Source: JBEKUY01 sp049514555 (lineage in GTDB: Bacteria; Acidobacteriota; Terriglobia; Acidiferrales; UBA7541). From it: DNA of 64,000 nt. The first letter of the stretch is position 1; every line of letters starts with the position of its first letter. The notes under the pieces are model-generated. The model ran no database searches. It had not been told where the DNA came from and was given only the letters and a program-made list of their open reading frames with translations. This document shows positions 1 through 8,866 of the stretch, one piece after another. Location: the NCBI GenBank assembly GCA_049514555.1, contig JBEKUY010000005.1:62001-126000 (forward strand), given 5' to 3'. A program made the translations under genes and the position numbers.

Positions 1-1212
1 GAGGCCGTTTGCATCGGTCCCGCGCGCAGCAGCGAAAGCTATTTGAACATTCCCAGCGTGATCAGCACTGCGGAAATCACCAACGTGGATGCGATTCACC
101 CCGGCTATGGTTTTCTCTCAGAAAACGCCAACTTCGCCCAGGTCTGCCGGGCATCGGAGATCACCTTCATCGGCCCTTCCCCAGAAATCATCCAGCTCAT
201 GGGTGAGAAGGACCGTGCGCGCCGCGAAATGGCTGCCGCCGGGCTCCCCACCGTCCCCGGCACCGAGGGCATCATCCCCGATGAGGCGGCTGCCGAGAGG
301 GCTGCGGCGGAGATCGGGTTTCCGCTCATTGTGAAGGCTTGCGCCGGAGGCGGGGGCCGTGGCATGAGACTTGTCCGCGCAAAGAGCGAAGTCGTCCCCG
401 CCTACCGGGCCGCCCGCACCGAGGCAGAGCAGGCCTTCGGCTCGCCCGACGTCTATGCCGAGCGCTTCTTGGAGAGGCCCCGGCACATCGAGTTCCAGGT
501 GCTCGGCGACAACCATGGCCATGTCATCCACCTCGGCGAACGCGAGTGCAGCATCCAGCGCCGCCATCAGAAGCTCGTCGAGGAATCGCCCTCTACCGCA
601 CTCGATCCAAAGCGCCGCGAAGAACTCGGCGCGCAGGTGGAGAAGGCTCTCCAGAAGATCGGCTACCAGAATGCCGGCACCGTCGAGTTCCTGATGGATG
701 AGGACGGTTCCTTCTACTTTATCGAGATGAACACCCGGGTCCAGGTCGAGCATCCGGTCACGGAAATGGTCACCGGCGTGGACCTCGTGAAGTCGCAGAT
801 CCGCGTCGCCGCGGGCGAAACGCTCGACGACGTTGTCGGGAAAGTGGCCTTCTCCGCCCACAGCATCGAGTGCCGGATCAACGCGGAAGACCCCGACACC
901 CTGATCCCGTCCTCCGGGCGTATCACGACGTTCGAGCCGCCTGGCGGCACCGGGGTGCGTGTCGATACCGCGGCTTATGCGGACTGCGTCATTTCGCCGT
1001 ATTACGACTCGCTGATCGCCAAGCTCATCGTGCGCGGCCGCGACCGCGAGGAGTCGCTCAGCCGCATGCGCCGCGCGCTGGAAATGTTCGTGATTGAGGG
1101 CGTCAAGACCACCATCCCGCTCCAGCACCGCATCCTCAGCGATCCCGACTTCATCGCCGGCCATTTCGATACGCATTTCGTCGAACGATTCGTCCCCAAT
1201 GGCGGGAAGTAA
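1..1212 (+). CDS. accC: Biotin carboxylase (acyl-CoA carboxylase subunit), 5' end missing
   Basis: ATP-dependent carboxylation of biotin on a carrier protein, the first half-reaction of acetyl-CoA or propionyl-CoA carboxylase in the cytoplasm. The reading frame is open from base 1 (EAVCIGPARSSESYLNIPS...), so the gene begins upstream and the TTG at 43 is not its start. Visible motifs are the N-terminal-domain HPGYGFLSEN, the ATP-grasp glycine loop ACAGGGGRGM, the EFLMDEDG/FIEMNTRVQVEHPVTE metal and catalytic block, and the C-terminal-domain ECRINAEDP. About 404 residues are present of a usual 450 or so. The stop TAA directly abuts the ATG of thiE. Given the methylmalonyl-CoA mutase at the other end of the window, a propionyl-CoA carboxylase role is possible, but sequence alone does not separate it from acetyl-CoA carboxylase. 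Confidence 0.95.
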   Translation, partial: EAVCIGPARSSESYLNIPSVISTAEITNVDAIHPGYGFLSENANFAQVCRASEITFIGPSPEIIQLMGEKDRARREMAAAGLPTVPGTEGIIPDEAAAERAAAEIGFPLIVKACAGGGGRGMRLVRAKSEVVPAYRAARTEAEQAFGSPDVYAERFLERPRHIEFQVLGDNHGHVIHLGERECSIQRRHQKLVEESPSTALDPKRREELGAQVEKALQKIGYQNAGTVEFLMDEDGSFYFIEMNTRVQVEHPVTEMVTGVDLVKSQIRVAAGETLDDVVGKVAFSAHSIECRINAEDPDTLIPSSGRITTFEPPGGTGVRVDTAAYADCVISPYYDSLIAKLIVRGRDREESLSRMRRALEMFVIEGVKTTIPLQHRILSDPDFIAGHFDTHFVERFVPNGGK

Positions 1213-1860
1213 ATGCCTAAGCGGCCGGCCCTGCCTAGGCTATACGTGATCATGGACGCATCGCTCATCAAACCCTCGGAGATGGAGTTCGCTCTCACCC
1301 TGGCTGATGCCGGCGTCGGGCTTGTCCAGTATCGGAATAAGTCGGCCGCTTCGCGCGATTTCTACGATAGCTCGTTGCGTCTCGCGGAGTTTTTCCGTTC
1401 CCGGGGTGTGCGCTTCCTGGTGAACGACCGCCCTGATATCGCCGTGCTCGCGGGCGCCGACGGGGTCCACGTCGGTCAGGAAGACCTCGGCGTCGAGCAA
1501 TCCCGCGCCATCGTCGGTCCCGGCCGCTGCGTGGGGGTCTCTACCCACAACGCCGATCAGTTTCGCCGTGCCATGGCCTCCACGGCGGACTACATGGCCG
1601 TCGGCCCGGTCTTCCCGACTTCCTCCAAACCGAATCCCGATCCGGTCGTCGGCCTGGACTTTGTCCGACGGATGCGCGGCCTCACCGAAAAGCCCATCGT
1701 GGCCATCGGCGGGATTACGCTCGACCGCGCCGCCGCGGTCATCGAGGCGGGTGCGGATTCCGTCGCCGTTCTGAGCGACATTTGCGCGGCGCCCGATCCT
1801 GCCGCGCAAGCCGCGCGCTATCTCGAGCGTCTGGCCGGCGCGCCAGCCACTTCCGTCTGA
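1213..1860 (+). CDS. thiE: Thiamine-phosphate synthase
   Basis: Joins the hydroxymethylpyrimidine pyrophosphate and thiazole phosphate moieties to give thiamine phosphate. The 215-residue length is typical of ThiE. A TIM-barrel pattern is visible: VQYRNK near the start (pyrophosphate-binding strand), FLVNDRPDIA, GADGVHVGQEDL, GVSTHN, the GPVFPTSSKPNPDP loop, and PIVAIGGITLDRA with the final phosphate-binding Gly pair. The ATG follows the accC stop with no gap, so the two genes are very probably cotranscribed and translationally coupled; the ribosome site would lie inside the accC end (GGCGGGAAG). I see no TPP riboswitch before it, as expected for an operon-internal gene. Confidence 0.93.
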   Translation: MPKRPALPRLYVIMDASLIKPSEMEFALTLADAGVGLVQYRNKSAASRDFYDSSLRLAEFFRSRGVRFLVNDRPDIAVLAGADGVHVGQEDLGVEQSRAIVGPGRCVGVSTHNADQFRRAMASTADYMAVGPVFPTSSKPNPDPVVGLDFVRRMRGLTEKPIVAIGGITLDRAAAVIEAGADSVAVLSDICAAPDPAAQAARYLERLAGAPATSV

Positions 1861-1872
1861 GGCGCGCAGCCC

Positions 1873-3423
1873 ATGACTGAACCCTCCCGCACACCATCCA
1901 ACGCCGCTTCGGACTCGGGCTTCCTGCGTGCCATCGGGCTTTTCGACGGCACCATGATCGTCGTCGGCTCCATGATCGGCTCGGGAATCTTCATCGTCAC
2001 CGCCGACATCGCGCGCCAGACGGGCTCGCCCGCCGGCGTTCTCCTTGCGTGGGTCATCACCGGCCTGCTCACGATCTTTGCCGCGCTGTCTTATGGCGAA
2101 CTGGCCGCGCTCATGCCCCACGCCGGGGGGCAGTATGTGTACCTTCGAGAAGCCTATTCGCCGCTCTGGGGCTTTCTATACGGCTGGACGCTGTTCCTGG
2201 TGATCCAAAGCGGCACGATTGCCGCCGTCGCAGTGGGTTTCGCGCGCTTTCTGGGAGTTCTAGTTCCCGCCATATCGCCGTCTGCCTGGATCGTGTATCC
2301 CCTGGCGCTCTCCGATAAGTACGCCGTCAGCCTCTCCGTGCAGCAGCTCGTGGGCATTCTGATGATCGCGCTGCTCACCTGGCTCAATACGCGCGGCGTT
2401 CGCCTCGGGAAGCTCATCCAGAACGTGTTCACCAGCGCCAAGGCGCTCTCGCTCGCCGGATTGATCGTTCTAGGCATCTTCGTGGGGCGCAACGCCCCCG
2501 CCATCGCCGAAAACTTTCATCACTTCTGGCAGGTCCGCGGCGCGCTGGTCATCCAGCCCGGCGCCGATTTCCTGAGACATTTCGTGCCCACGGTAACCGC
2601 CGCCGGCGGTGCCTTCGGCATTTTCGTGGCCTTCGGAGTCGCCCAGGTCGGCTCGCTCTTCTCCGCCGATGCCTGGAACAACATCACTTTCACGGCCGGC
2701 GAAGTGAAGAATCCGCGCCGCGACGTGGCCCTTTCGATGGCCCTGGGCACCGCCATCGTCGTCGTGCTCTATTGCTTGGTCAACGTCGCGTATCTCATGG
2801 CCTTGCCGCTCGCGCAGATCCAAGGCGCTCCCGATGACCGCGTCGCCACCGCCGCTTTGAGCGCCATTCTCGGCGGCGCCGGCGCCGCCATCATGGCCGT
2901 AGCCATCATCGTGTCCACGTTCGGCTGCAACAACGGCCTGATCCTCGCCGGTGCGCGCGTCACCTACGCCATGGCTCGCGACGGCCTTTTCTTCCGCGCC
3001 ACGGGGCAGTTGAATCGCAAGCACGTTCCGGCCCGCGCGCTGGTGCTCCAGGGCATTTGGGTCGGCATCCTCATCCTTTTGCGCACGCGCCACGTGAATG
3101 CGGCCTCCGGCGCGGTCACCTACGGAAATCTCTATAGCGACCTGCTCGACTACGTCGTGTTCGCAGTTCTCATCTTCTACGTCCTGACCATCGTGGGCGT
3201 CTTCATCCTTCGCCGGAAGCGTCCCGATGCCGAGCGGCCGTACCGCGCGTTCGGCTATCCCGTCATTCCGCTCTTGTATATCGTCGCGGCTGTCGCCATT
3301 ATGTTTGTTCTTTTGCTTTACAAGACGCAGACAACTTGGCCGGGTTTGGTCATCGTCTTACTGGGCGTCCCGGTGTACTTGATTTGGCGGGGGCTTAGCC
3401 GCCGCCGCGCTGCGGGCGCGTAG
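1873..3423 (+). CDS. APC-superfamily amino-acid permease (LAT/exchanger-like)
   Basis: Inner-membrane amino-acid transporter of 516 residues with about twelve hydrophobic segments. The first transmembrane helix carries the substrate-binding break GSMIGSGIFI characteristic of the amino acid-polyamine-organocation superfamily, followed by YGELAALMPHAGGQYVYLREA. It also has NNITFTAGEVKNPRRD, a signature of this branch. The nearest family by pattern is the serine/threonine or L-type exchanger group; the substrate cannot be read from sequence. It starts 12 bp after thiE and is followed 25 bp later by a second permease of a different APC branch, so the two may share a transcript. Confidence 0.9.
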   Translation: MTEPSRTPSNAASDSGFLRAIGLFDGTMIVVGSMIGSGIFIVTADIARQTGSPAGVLLAWVITGLLTIFAALSYGELAALMPHAGGQYVYLREAYSPLWGFLYGWTLFLVIQSGTIAAVAVGFARFLGVLVPAISPSAWIVYPLALSDKYAVSLSVQQLVGILMIALLTWLNTRGVRLGKLIQNVFTSAKALSLAGLIVLGIFVGRNAPAIAENFHHFWQVRGALVIQPGADFLRHFVPTVTAAGGAFGIFVAFGVAQVGSLFSADAWNNITFTAGEVKNPRRDVALSMALGTAIVVVLYCLVNVAYLMALPLAQIQGAPDDRVATAALSAILGGAGAAIMAVAIIVSTFGCNNGLILAGARVTYAMARDGLFFRATGQLNRKHVPARALVLQGIWVGILILLRTRHVNAASGAVTYGNLYSDLLDYVVFAVLIFYVLTIVGVFILRRKRPDAERPYRAFGYPVIPLLYIVAAVAIMFVLLLYKTQTTWPGLVIVLLGVPVYLIWRGLSRRRAAGA

Positions 3424-3448
3424 CCACGAGATTCGAGGGGGGAGAACG

Positions 3449-5050
3449 ATGGGCAACGCACTCTTCCGGACCAAGCCGATGGACTGGCTGCTGCGGGAGG
3501 CTCAGGATGCTGGCGCGCATACCCTGAAGCGCACGCTCGGCCCGGTCCAGCTCACCGCGCTGGGCGTTGGTGCCGTCATCGGCGCGGGGATTTTCGTCCT
3601 TTCCGGCCTGGGCGCCCACTACGCGGGCCCGGGACTCATGCTTTCTTTCGTGATTTCCGGCATTGGCTGCGCCTTCGCCGCGCTGTGCTACGCCGAGTTC
3701 GCCGCTATGATTCCCCTTGCCGGCAGCGCCTATACCTACGCCTATGCGACCCTCGGTGAACTCTTTGCCTGGATCATCGGCTGGGACCTCACGCTCGAAT
3801 ACGCCATGGGCGCCAGCACGGTTTCCTCCGGCTGGTCCAACCACTTCATCGAGCTGCTGGATATTTTTCACATCAAAATGCCGCTCTGGCTTGCCTACGA
3901 CCACTGGACCGCCCTGAAGACTGCGGAGACCGCCATCGCCCGCCACATGGCCCAGGCAGCCGATCCCTCGCTCGTGCCCGGAACCCAGGCCTTCCAGAAC
4001 GCGGTGGACGCCATCCTTAAGGTGCCCTCTGCCGGGCTCATCCAGCAGGCCCACGCCATGCTCGGCGCGCCCAGGCTGTTCGGCATGGAGATCGGCTTCA
4101 ACCTGCCTGCCTTTCTCATTGCGCTGACCATTACGGCCATTCTGGCCATCGGTATCCGGGAAAGCGCGCGCTTCAACGCCACCATCGTGATCATCAAGGT
4201 GTCGGTCGTGCTCTTCGTCATTGCCCTGGGACTGAAATACGTGAACCACGCAAACTGGGGCTCGGACTGGCATTCCTTCGCCCCCATGGGCTTCTCCGGC
4301 ATTGGAGCGGGAGCGGCCTACATCTTCTTCGCTTATATCGGCTTTGACGCGGTTTCCACCACGGCGCAGGAAGCCAAGAATCCGCAGCGCGACCTGCCCA
4401 TCGGCATCATTGTCTCGCTCCTGATCTGCACCGTGCTCTACATCCTGGTGGCGTCCGTGCTCACCGGTATGGTTCCCTGGCGGGAAATCAATATCGAGGC
4501 GCCCATTGCTCGCGCCTTCCTCGACCGCGGCCTCACTGGCGCCTCGCACATTATTACCCTCGGCGCGCTCGCCGGGCTCACCAGCGTCATGCTGGTCATG
4601 CTCCTCGGGCAGACCCGCGTCCTCTACTCCATGGCCAACGACGGCCTGCTGCCGAAGAAGTTCTTCGCCGCGGTTCACCCGAGGTTCCGCACGCCCTACA
4701 AGAACACGATACTCGTCGGCTTCCTGGCCGCCATCGTCGGCAGCCTCACGCCGATTGACGACATCGGGAAAATGGTGAACATCGGCACCCTCCTCGCCTT
4801 CATCATTGTGTGCATCGCCGTCATGGTCCTCCGGCACTCCAATCCCGGGCAAACGCGGCCCTTCCGCACGCCCTGGGTGCCGGTCGTGCCGGTCCTCGGC
4901 ATCGTCTTCAACGGCTACATGATGTACAAACTCGGCTGGATCAACTGGGCGCGGCTCATCGTCTGGCTCATCATCGGCCTGGTGATCTATTTCACCTATA
5001 GCCGCTACCACAGCCGCGTCGGCAACGCTGCCAAGTCCGGGCACCAGTAA
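3449..5050 (+). CDS. APC-superfamily amino-acid permease (cationic amino-acid transporter-like)
   Basis: A 533-residue polytopic membrane protein of the CAT/YfnA branch of APC transporters. TM1 contains GVGAVIGAGIFVLSG, and further on GSAYTYAYATLGEL and AYIGFDAVSTTAQEAKNPQRDLP, all diagnostic of this branch. An insertion of roughly 60-80 residues, rich in Ala and amphipathic, separates early helices (around residues 140-205), longer than in the upstream permease. The start is well set by the ribosome site GAGGGGGGAG 5-6 bp before ATG. It ends the co-oriented accC-thiE-permease block; the next genes are on the other strand. The substrate is unknown. Confidence 0.9.
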   Translation: MGNALFRTKPMDWLLREAQDAGAHTLKRTLGPVQLTALGVGAVIGAGIFVLSGLGAHYAGPGLMLSFVISGIGCAFAALCYAEFAAMIPLAGSAYTYAYATLGELFAWIIGWDLTLEYAMGASTVSSGWSNHFIELLDIFHIKMPLWLAYDHWTALKTAETAIARHMAQAADPSLVPGTQAFQNAVDAILKVPSAGLIQQAHAMLGAPRLFGMEIGFNLPAFLIALTITAILAIGIRESARFNATIVIIKVSVVLFVIALGLKYVNHANWGSDWHSFAPMGFSGIGAGAAYIFFAYIGFDAVSTTAQEAKNPQRDLPIGIIVSLLICTVLYILVASVLTGMVPWREINIEAPIARAFLDRGLTGASHIITLGALAGLTSVMLVMLLGQTRVLYSMANDGLLPKKFFAAVHPRFRTPYKNTILVGFLAAIVGSLTPIDDIGKMVNIGTLLAFIIVCIAVMVLRHSNPGQTRPFRTPWVPVVPVLGIVFNGYMMYKLGWINWARLIVWLIIGLVIYFTYSRYHSRVGNAAKSGHQ

Positions 5051-5246
5051 CTTCACTCTCGGCATCAAGCTGCCCGTTCAGATATTCGGACAGTGCACAT
5101 GGTTGCACGCATCCGACCACGACCATGTAACTCATCAGGATCCGGGGTAAGCCTTGAAGCCTGCCCAAGCGTCAGATTTATCGTGCGCAGAGGCCGCGTC
5201 CGGCAAGTCGGGGCGCGGCCTCCGCTAATATGCTCACTTTCGCGGC

Positions 5247-5693
5247 TCAGGCAATCCCCTGAAGTTCGTTGAAGAAGTTCACGAAGTACTTCCAGACAAG
5301 GTAGTAGCCAATCAGCACGACCGTAAACCCCACTGCAAAGTACGGATACGGAACAAGGATTGCCTGGAACCAAACGAGCCCGCCACGCGTCGCTGCGAGG
5401 AAGCCCAGGGACGTCGCAACCAGGAATCCCATCGACACAACCAGGAAGGGCAGAAGAGCCCCGTGGAAGCCGATGGGTATGTAGCTGCCCCGCTGGAGGC
5501 GGAGGTAGAGCATGTTCCACAGGCCGAACAGATTGGGCGCAAGCGCCATCGGAAACACCAGGGCCCGCTCGATCGGCACCGGAACCTGATACACCAAGCG
5601 CGCCACAATAAAAACGCACAAGATCAAAACCAGCGCAATTGTCGGAACGACAATTCCTGCCATGTAGGCTCGCACGTAGGGATGCGTGTTCAT
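5247..5693 (-). CDS. Small membrane protein downstream of an ECF sigma factor
   Basis: A 148-residue protein with about four hydrophobic helices (AGIVVPTIALVLILCVFIVARLV, LVFPMALAPNLFGLWNM, and two C-terminal segments). I do not recognise the family. The longer upstream reading frame is not the gene: a perfect AAGGAGG ribosome site lies 6 bp before the ATG at 5693. It is the third gene of the sigma-factor operon (ECF sigma, 72-aa membrane protein, this gene). By position it may help sense or transmit the membrane signal, which is inference only. Confidence 0.75.
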   Translation of the reverse strand: MNTHPYVRAYMAGIVVPTIALVLILCVFIVARLVYQVPVPIERALVFPMALAPNLFGLWNMLYLRLQRGSYIPIGFHGALLPFLVVSMGFLVATSLGFLAATRGGLVWFQAILVPYPYFAVGFTVVLIGYYLVWKYFVNFFNELQGIA

Positions 5694-5707
5694 GATGTCC
5701 TCCTTCG

Positions 5708-5926
5708 TCACAGGTGGTAAAGCAACACTGGAATCGCTTTCGGGAACAGGAGAAGACACGTCGCTACAACTGCCACCAGGGCCCAATCGAACCACGGCAC
5801 CGGGATGGACCGCTCGTCCATGCGGCGCAGCATCTGCGGCCACAAATCGCGCTTCAGCTCCGATTCGGCTGGACCCATACCCTTCTTCAAGAGTTCGCGA
5901 AATCCTCGATCGTTCTGTTCGCTCAT
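5708..5926 (-). CDS. Short single-pass membrane protein, possible anti-sigma factor
   Basis: 72 residues: a charged cytoplasmic N-terminal half (RGFRELLKKG...LKRDLWPQMLRRMDER) and one C-terminal transmembrane helix (WFDWALVAVVATCLLLFP). The start overlaps the stop of the ECF sigma gene in an ATGA junction, the classic layout of a sigma factor with its membrane-bound anti-sigma factor. It lacks the Cys/His pattern of zinc anti-sigma domains. The anti-sigma role is inferred from position and topology, not from a recognised domain. Confidence 0.7.
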   Translation of the reverse strand: MSEQNDRGFRELLKKGMGPAESELKRDLWPQMLRRMDERSIPVPWFDWALVAVVATCLLLFPKAIPVLLYHL

Positions 5927-6441
5927 GTTTCCACACCCTGTTCCTTCAAACTTCTTCGCAGAGCGCGCGTGGCGCGATACACACGCACGCGCACCGCCAC
6001 TTCTGAAATCCCGAGCGCCTTGGCGATTTCCGCGTAGGGCTCTTCTTCAACCAGCGCGAGGATCGCTACGATGTGGAGTTTCGCAGGCAGTTGCCGGAAG
6101 GCAGCCTGAATCTGCTTGCGAGTCTCCTGTTGCCCGGCCGGATCGGGAGACGCCGGCTGGGCTAGATCGTCGGGAAGATCGGTCTCGTGGTGCTTCCTTC
6201 TTAAGCTGTCCAGCGCAAGATTCGTGGCGATCCTCCGCGCCCAGCCCCCGAAGCTTCCCGCCGGATTAAAACGCGCATGCGTCCGGTGTATTCGCCAGAA
6301 TGTTTCCACGGTCAGATCCTCCGCGACTTCTCGATTCCGCACGATCCGAACGATCCAGCCATAGACCGCGCTCTGAAACTGCCGAAACAGGGTTTCGAAT
6401 GCCTCGGCATCGCCTTGCGCGAATCGTTCCAGCAGCTCCAT
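5923..6441 (-). CDS. ECF-type RNA polymerase sigma factor
   Basis: A 172-residue sigma-70 family factor of the extracytoplasmic-function type. Region 2 is visible as FETLFRQFQSAVYGWIVRIVRNREVAEDLTVETFWRIH with the core-binding and -10 recognition helices. Region 4 is PAKLHIVAILALVEEEPYAEIAKALGISEVAVRVRVYRATRALRRSL, the -35-binding helix-turn-helix. It heads the operon with the overlapping 72-aa membrane protein. It probably directs RNA polymerase to a small stress or envelope regulon and is held by the downstream membrane protein(s). Confidence 0.92.
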   Translation of the reverse strand: MELLERFAQGDAEAFETLFRQFQSAVYGWIVRIVRNREVAEDLTVETFWRIHRTHARFNPAGSFGGWARRIATNLALDSLRRKHHETDLPDDLAQPASPDPAGQQETRKQIQAAFRQLPAKLHIVAILALVEEEPYAEIAKALGISEVAVRVRVYRATRALRRSLKEQGVET

Positions 6442-6605
6442 TTCGCGTCTCTGTACTCTCTTACTGCTTGGTGGCAGAAATTGTTACATCCTGTGCGCTG
6501 ATTCCCAGAGTTGCAGGACCGGCTTGAGGTCTACCGCAAGACCTCGCGAAGGGCAAGGGTCTGGATTGACAGGATCCGGATCGTGGGGGAATAGGGCCGC
6601 GAGGG

Positions 6606-7100
6606 TCACGCGCCGAGATGCGGTCGGAGCCCTAGGTAGATGAGCTGCGCCGCTCCGGCGGCTGCGCTCGGAACCAGCGAGAGAGGAACCCAGGATGTGA
6701 CCGCCGTGGCCAGCAGGGGATTCCGACCGAGGAGCGTCTTCGGCCCGAACAATCTCGCCGTGAGCCCTGGTTTCCGCGCCGCATCGGCACGGCCGGCATT
6801 GAGTACATGTAGGAAGAAGAAGCTCAATGCGCTGGGAAACGGCATACGCGGCATCCCGGGCGCCGGATTGGTTATCGCATCGATGTGCTCCGAGAATCGG
6901 TAACCGAGTACGGCGTAAAACCAATAGGCCGAAGACGCAATCAAGACCGCGAGCCACGGACTCGTGTGCTTGAGGAAAAGAACCACTGCCCCGGTAAGTG
7001 CCACGAGCGGCGCAGCGAAGTCGAAGCAGAACACCGCGAAGAGTGGCAGGATCACGAGAAGTCCTGCTCGCCCCCATGCTTTTGCGTTGTTGGGTGTCAT
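6606..7100 (-). CDS. Hypothetical membrane protein
   Basis: 164 residues with several hydrophobic segments (GLLVILPLFAVFCFDFAAPLVALTG, SPWLAVLIASSAYWFYAVLGY, SALSFFFLHVL and a C-terminal helix). The start is supported by the ribosome site AAAGGAGGG 8 bp upstream of the ATG at 7100. I do not recognise a family. It lies between the ECF sigma operon and the divergently transcribed glycosidase, so its promoter region is shared with the latter. Confidence 0.7.
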   Translation of the reverse strand: MTPNNAKAWGRAGLLVILPLFAVFCFDFAAPLVALTGAVVLFLKHTSPWLAVLIASSAYWFYAVLGYRFSEHIDAITNPAPGMPRMPFPSALSFFFLHVLNAGRADAARKPGLTARLFGPKTLLGRNPLLATAVTSWVPLSLVPSAAAGAAQLIYLGLRPHLGA

Positions 7101-7293
7101 GGCGGGCCCTCCTTTTCTCCTTTTTCCCGCTTGAACCTGCCTGTGTCAAGCGGTGGGCTGGGCCGAGCCGTCAAGAACCGGTTAAACAAAAATGGCGGGG
7201 CACCGTAACATCTGGAGCGCTACAGTTGGGAATAGGTTTGGCGCGGCTACCGCGGACACGAAACAGATCGCTTGCAGAAGGAGAGGGGGCGCA

Positions 7294-8376
7294 ATGAAAA
7301 CAGGAATGAAAATCGTCGTGTTGAGTTTGACGCTGCTGTGCTGCTGCCATGCGGCGATGGCGCAGAGTCCTGCGGCGGCGCAGGAGAAGAAGGTCCATGA
7401 ATGGTGGAAAGAGCGTTTTCCCGGAGAGCCGCTCAACAGCCCCAATGGCAAGAAGCTCCCGTTGATTTCGGTGCGAGGAAACCGGTTTGTAGACCCGGCA
7501 GGGAATCCTGTGTTGTTTCGCGGGGTATCCATCGGGGATCCTGACAAGATCGAAAGCCAGGGACATTGGAATAAGGAGCTTTTCGTCAAGGTCAGGCAGA
7601 TGGGGGCGCGCCTGGTCCGGATTCCGGTGCATCCGATCGCTTGGCGGGAAAGAACGCCGCAAAACTACCTGGAACTACTGGATCAAGCCGTGGAGTGGTG
7701 CACGGAGCAGGGCATGTACGTCGATCTGGATTGGCATTCGATCGGCAATTTGAAGACCGGCCTTTTTGAGAACCCCATGTACGTTACGTCGCTGGAGGAA
7801 ACGTCGCAATTTTGGCGGATAGCAGCCAGGCACTTTGCCGGGAACAATACCGTGGCGTTCTTTGAGCTTTTCAACGAACCGGCCCTGCGTTCCGACCAGT
7901 TTGGCAGAATGTCGTGGGACGAGTGGAAGAAGATCAACGAAGACCTGATCGCGCTGGTTCGGTCGTACGACCGCCAGGCCATACCGCTCGTGGCGGGATT
8001 CGACTGGGCCTACGATCTCTCGCCGCTGCGCATCAACCCGATCGAAGCCGAGGGCATCGGCTACGTTGCCCATCCTTATCCGATGAAGAGACCGAGACCA
8101 TGGGAGATGAAGTGGGAGGAAGACTTCGGTTTCGCCGCTGGCCGCTACCCGGTTATCGCGACGGAGATCGGTTACCTCATCCGGAAGGGAAGCGAGGCCA
8201 GCGATTCTGAGTACGGACCCGCGATCACCAAGTATCTCGAGGGCAGAGGGATCAGTTGGCTGGCGTGGGTGTACGACCCTGAATGGGGGCCACCGCTGAT
8301 CAAATCTTGGGATACGTACGAGCTCACCGAGCCCGGAGTGTTTTTCTCGCAAGCCATGCAAGGAAACGTTCACTGA
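7294..8376 (+). CDS. Secreted glycoside hydrolase, family 5-like (cellulase type)
   Basis: 360 residues with a clear signal peptide (MKTGMKIVVLSLTLLCCCHAAMA-Q). The mature part begins like GH5 endoglucanases (RGNRFVDPAGNPVLFRGVSIGDP), followed by ARLVRIPVHPIAW and a TIM-barrel pattern. The acid/base glutamate lies in FELFNEP and the nucleophile glutamate probably in VIATEIGY; GYVAHPYP supplies the conserved His/Tyr region. The start at 7294 is chosen over the upstream in-frame ATG because GGAGAGGGGG precedes it and the signal peptide begins there. It probably hydrolyses a beta-1,4-glucan or mannan outside the cytoplasmic membrane; the substrate is not readable. Confidence 0.87.
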   Translation: MKTGMKIVVLSLTLLCCCHAAMAQSPAAAQEKKVHEWWKERFPGEPLNSPNGKKLPLISVRGNRFVDPAGNPVLFRGVSIGDPDKIESQGHWNKELFVKVRQMGARLVRIPVHPIAWRERTPQNYLELLDQAVEWCTEQGMYVDLDWHSIGNLKTGLFENPMYVTSLEETSQFWRIAARHFAGNNTVAFFELFNEPALRSDQFGRMSWDEWKKINEDLIALVRSYDRQAIPLVAGFDWAYDLSPLRINPIEAEGIGYVAHPYPMKRPRPWEMKWEEDFGFAAGRYPVIATEIGYLIRKGSEASDSEYGPAITKYLEGRGISWLAWVYDPEWGPPLIKSWDTYELTEPGVFFSQAMQGNVH

Positions 8377-8553
8377 CGGCCCGGGGCGGGGCTTTGCGAG
8401 CGGCCCCGGCAAATTGAGCATGGAAAGAACCACGTCGCTAGTGAGGGGTTGCGAGATGACGGATAGGACAAAGGCCGTTCCCGGCGACTGGCATGGGGGC
8501 AATGGCAGAGGTATGTTCGCCGTAGGGGGACGACGGGGAAACGAGGTGAACCC

Positions 8554-8806
8554 ATGCGCACATCTCTTCTTGGGATCGTTGGCTTGGCGGCAGTGTCGGG
8601 AATGCTCTTGGCGGCTGGCGCATCTGCCCAGGCGACTGCACCGAGCGCCGACGCGAGCAAGCCTGAGGGAAAAGCAAAGGTGGTGTTTTACTGCGGCAGG
8701 CCTGCCCCTCTTAAGACTTTTTGATTGTTATTACCACCATCGCCAAGGATGCGTCTACCTCGTGCAGGGCCAGGACATCCGCCATCCCACCATCGACCGG
8801 CGGTAA
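8554..8806 (+). pseudogene. Small secreted protein with a homopolymer frameshift
   Basis: An ATG at 8554, preceded by GAGGTGAACCC, opens a frame with a textbook signal peptide (MRTSLLGIVGLAAVSGMLLA AGASAQ) and then a hydrophilic stretch. It stops at 8722-8724 inside a run of five T. Removing one T joins it to the second frame, which continues DCYYHHRQGCVYLVQGQDIR to a stop at 8806, giving about 83 residues with Cys/His in both halves. Either the gene is broken or the T run is miscounted. The protein family is not recognised. The 8377-8553 gap before it holds no visible gene. Confidence 0.5.
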
Positions 8807-8866
8807 TGTAAGACAGGCTGACAGTACAGTTTACGGGGGCAACAGACCACAAATTCGGACCCCGTC

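Noticed and set aside
1180..1215. TPP riboswitch for thiE
   Set aside because: There is no space: thiE starts immediately after accC, and no THI-box sequence is seen.
3395..5068. A 557-codon minus-strand frame opposite the second permease
   Set aside because: It is exactly antisense to a clear APC permease and its sequence is Asp/Glu/His/Gly-rich low-complexity, the usual shadow of a high-GC membrane-protein gene.
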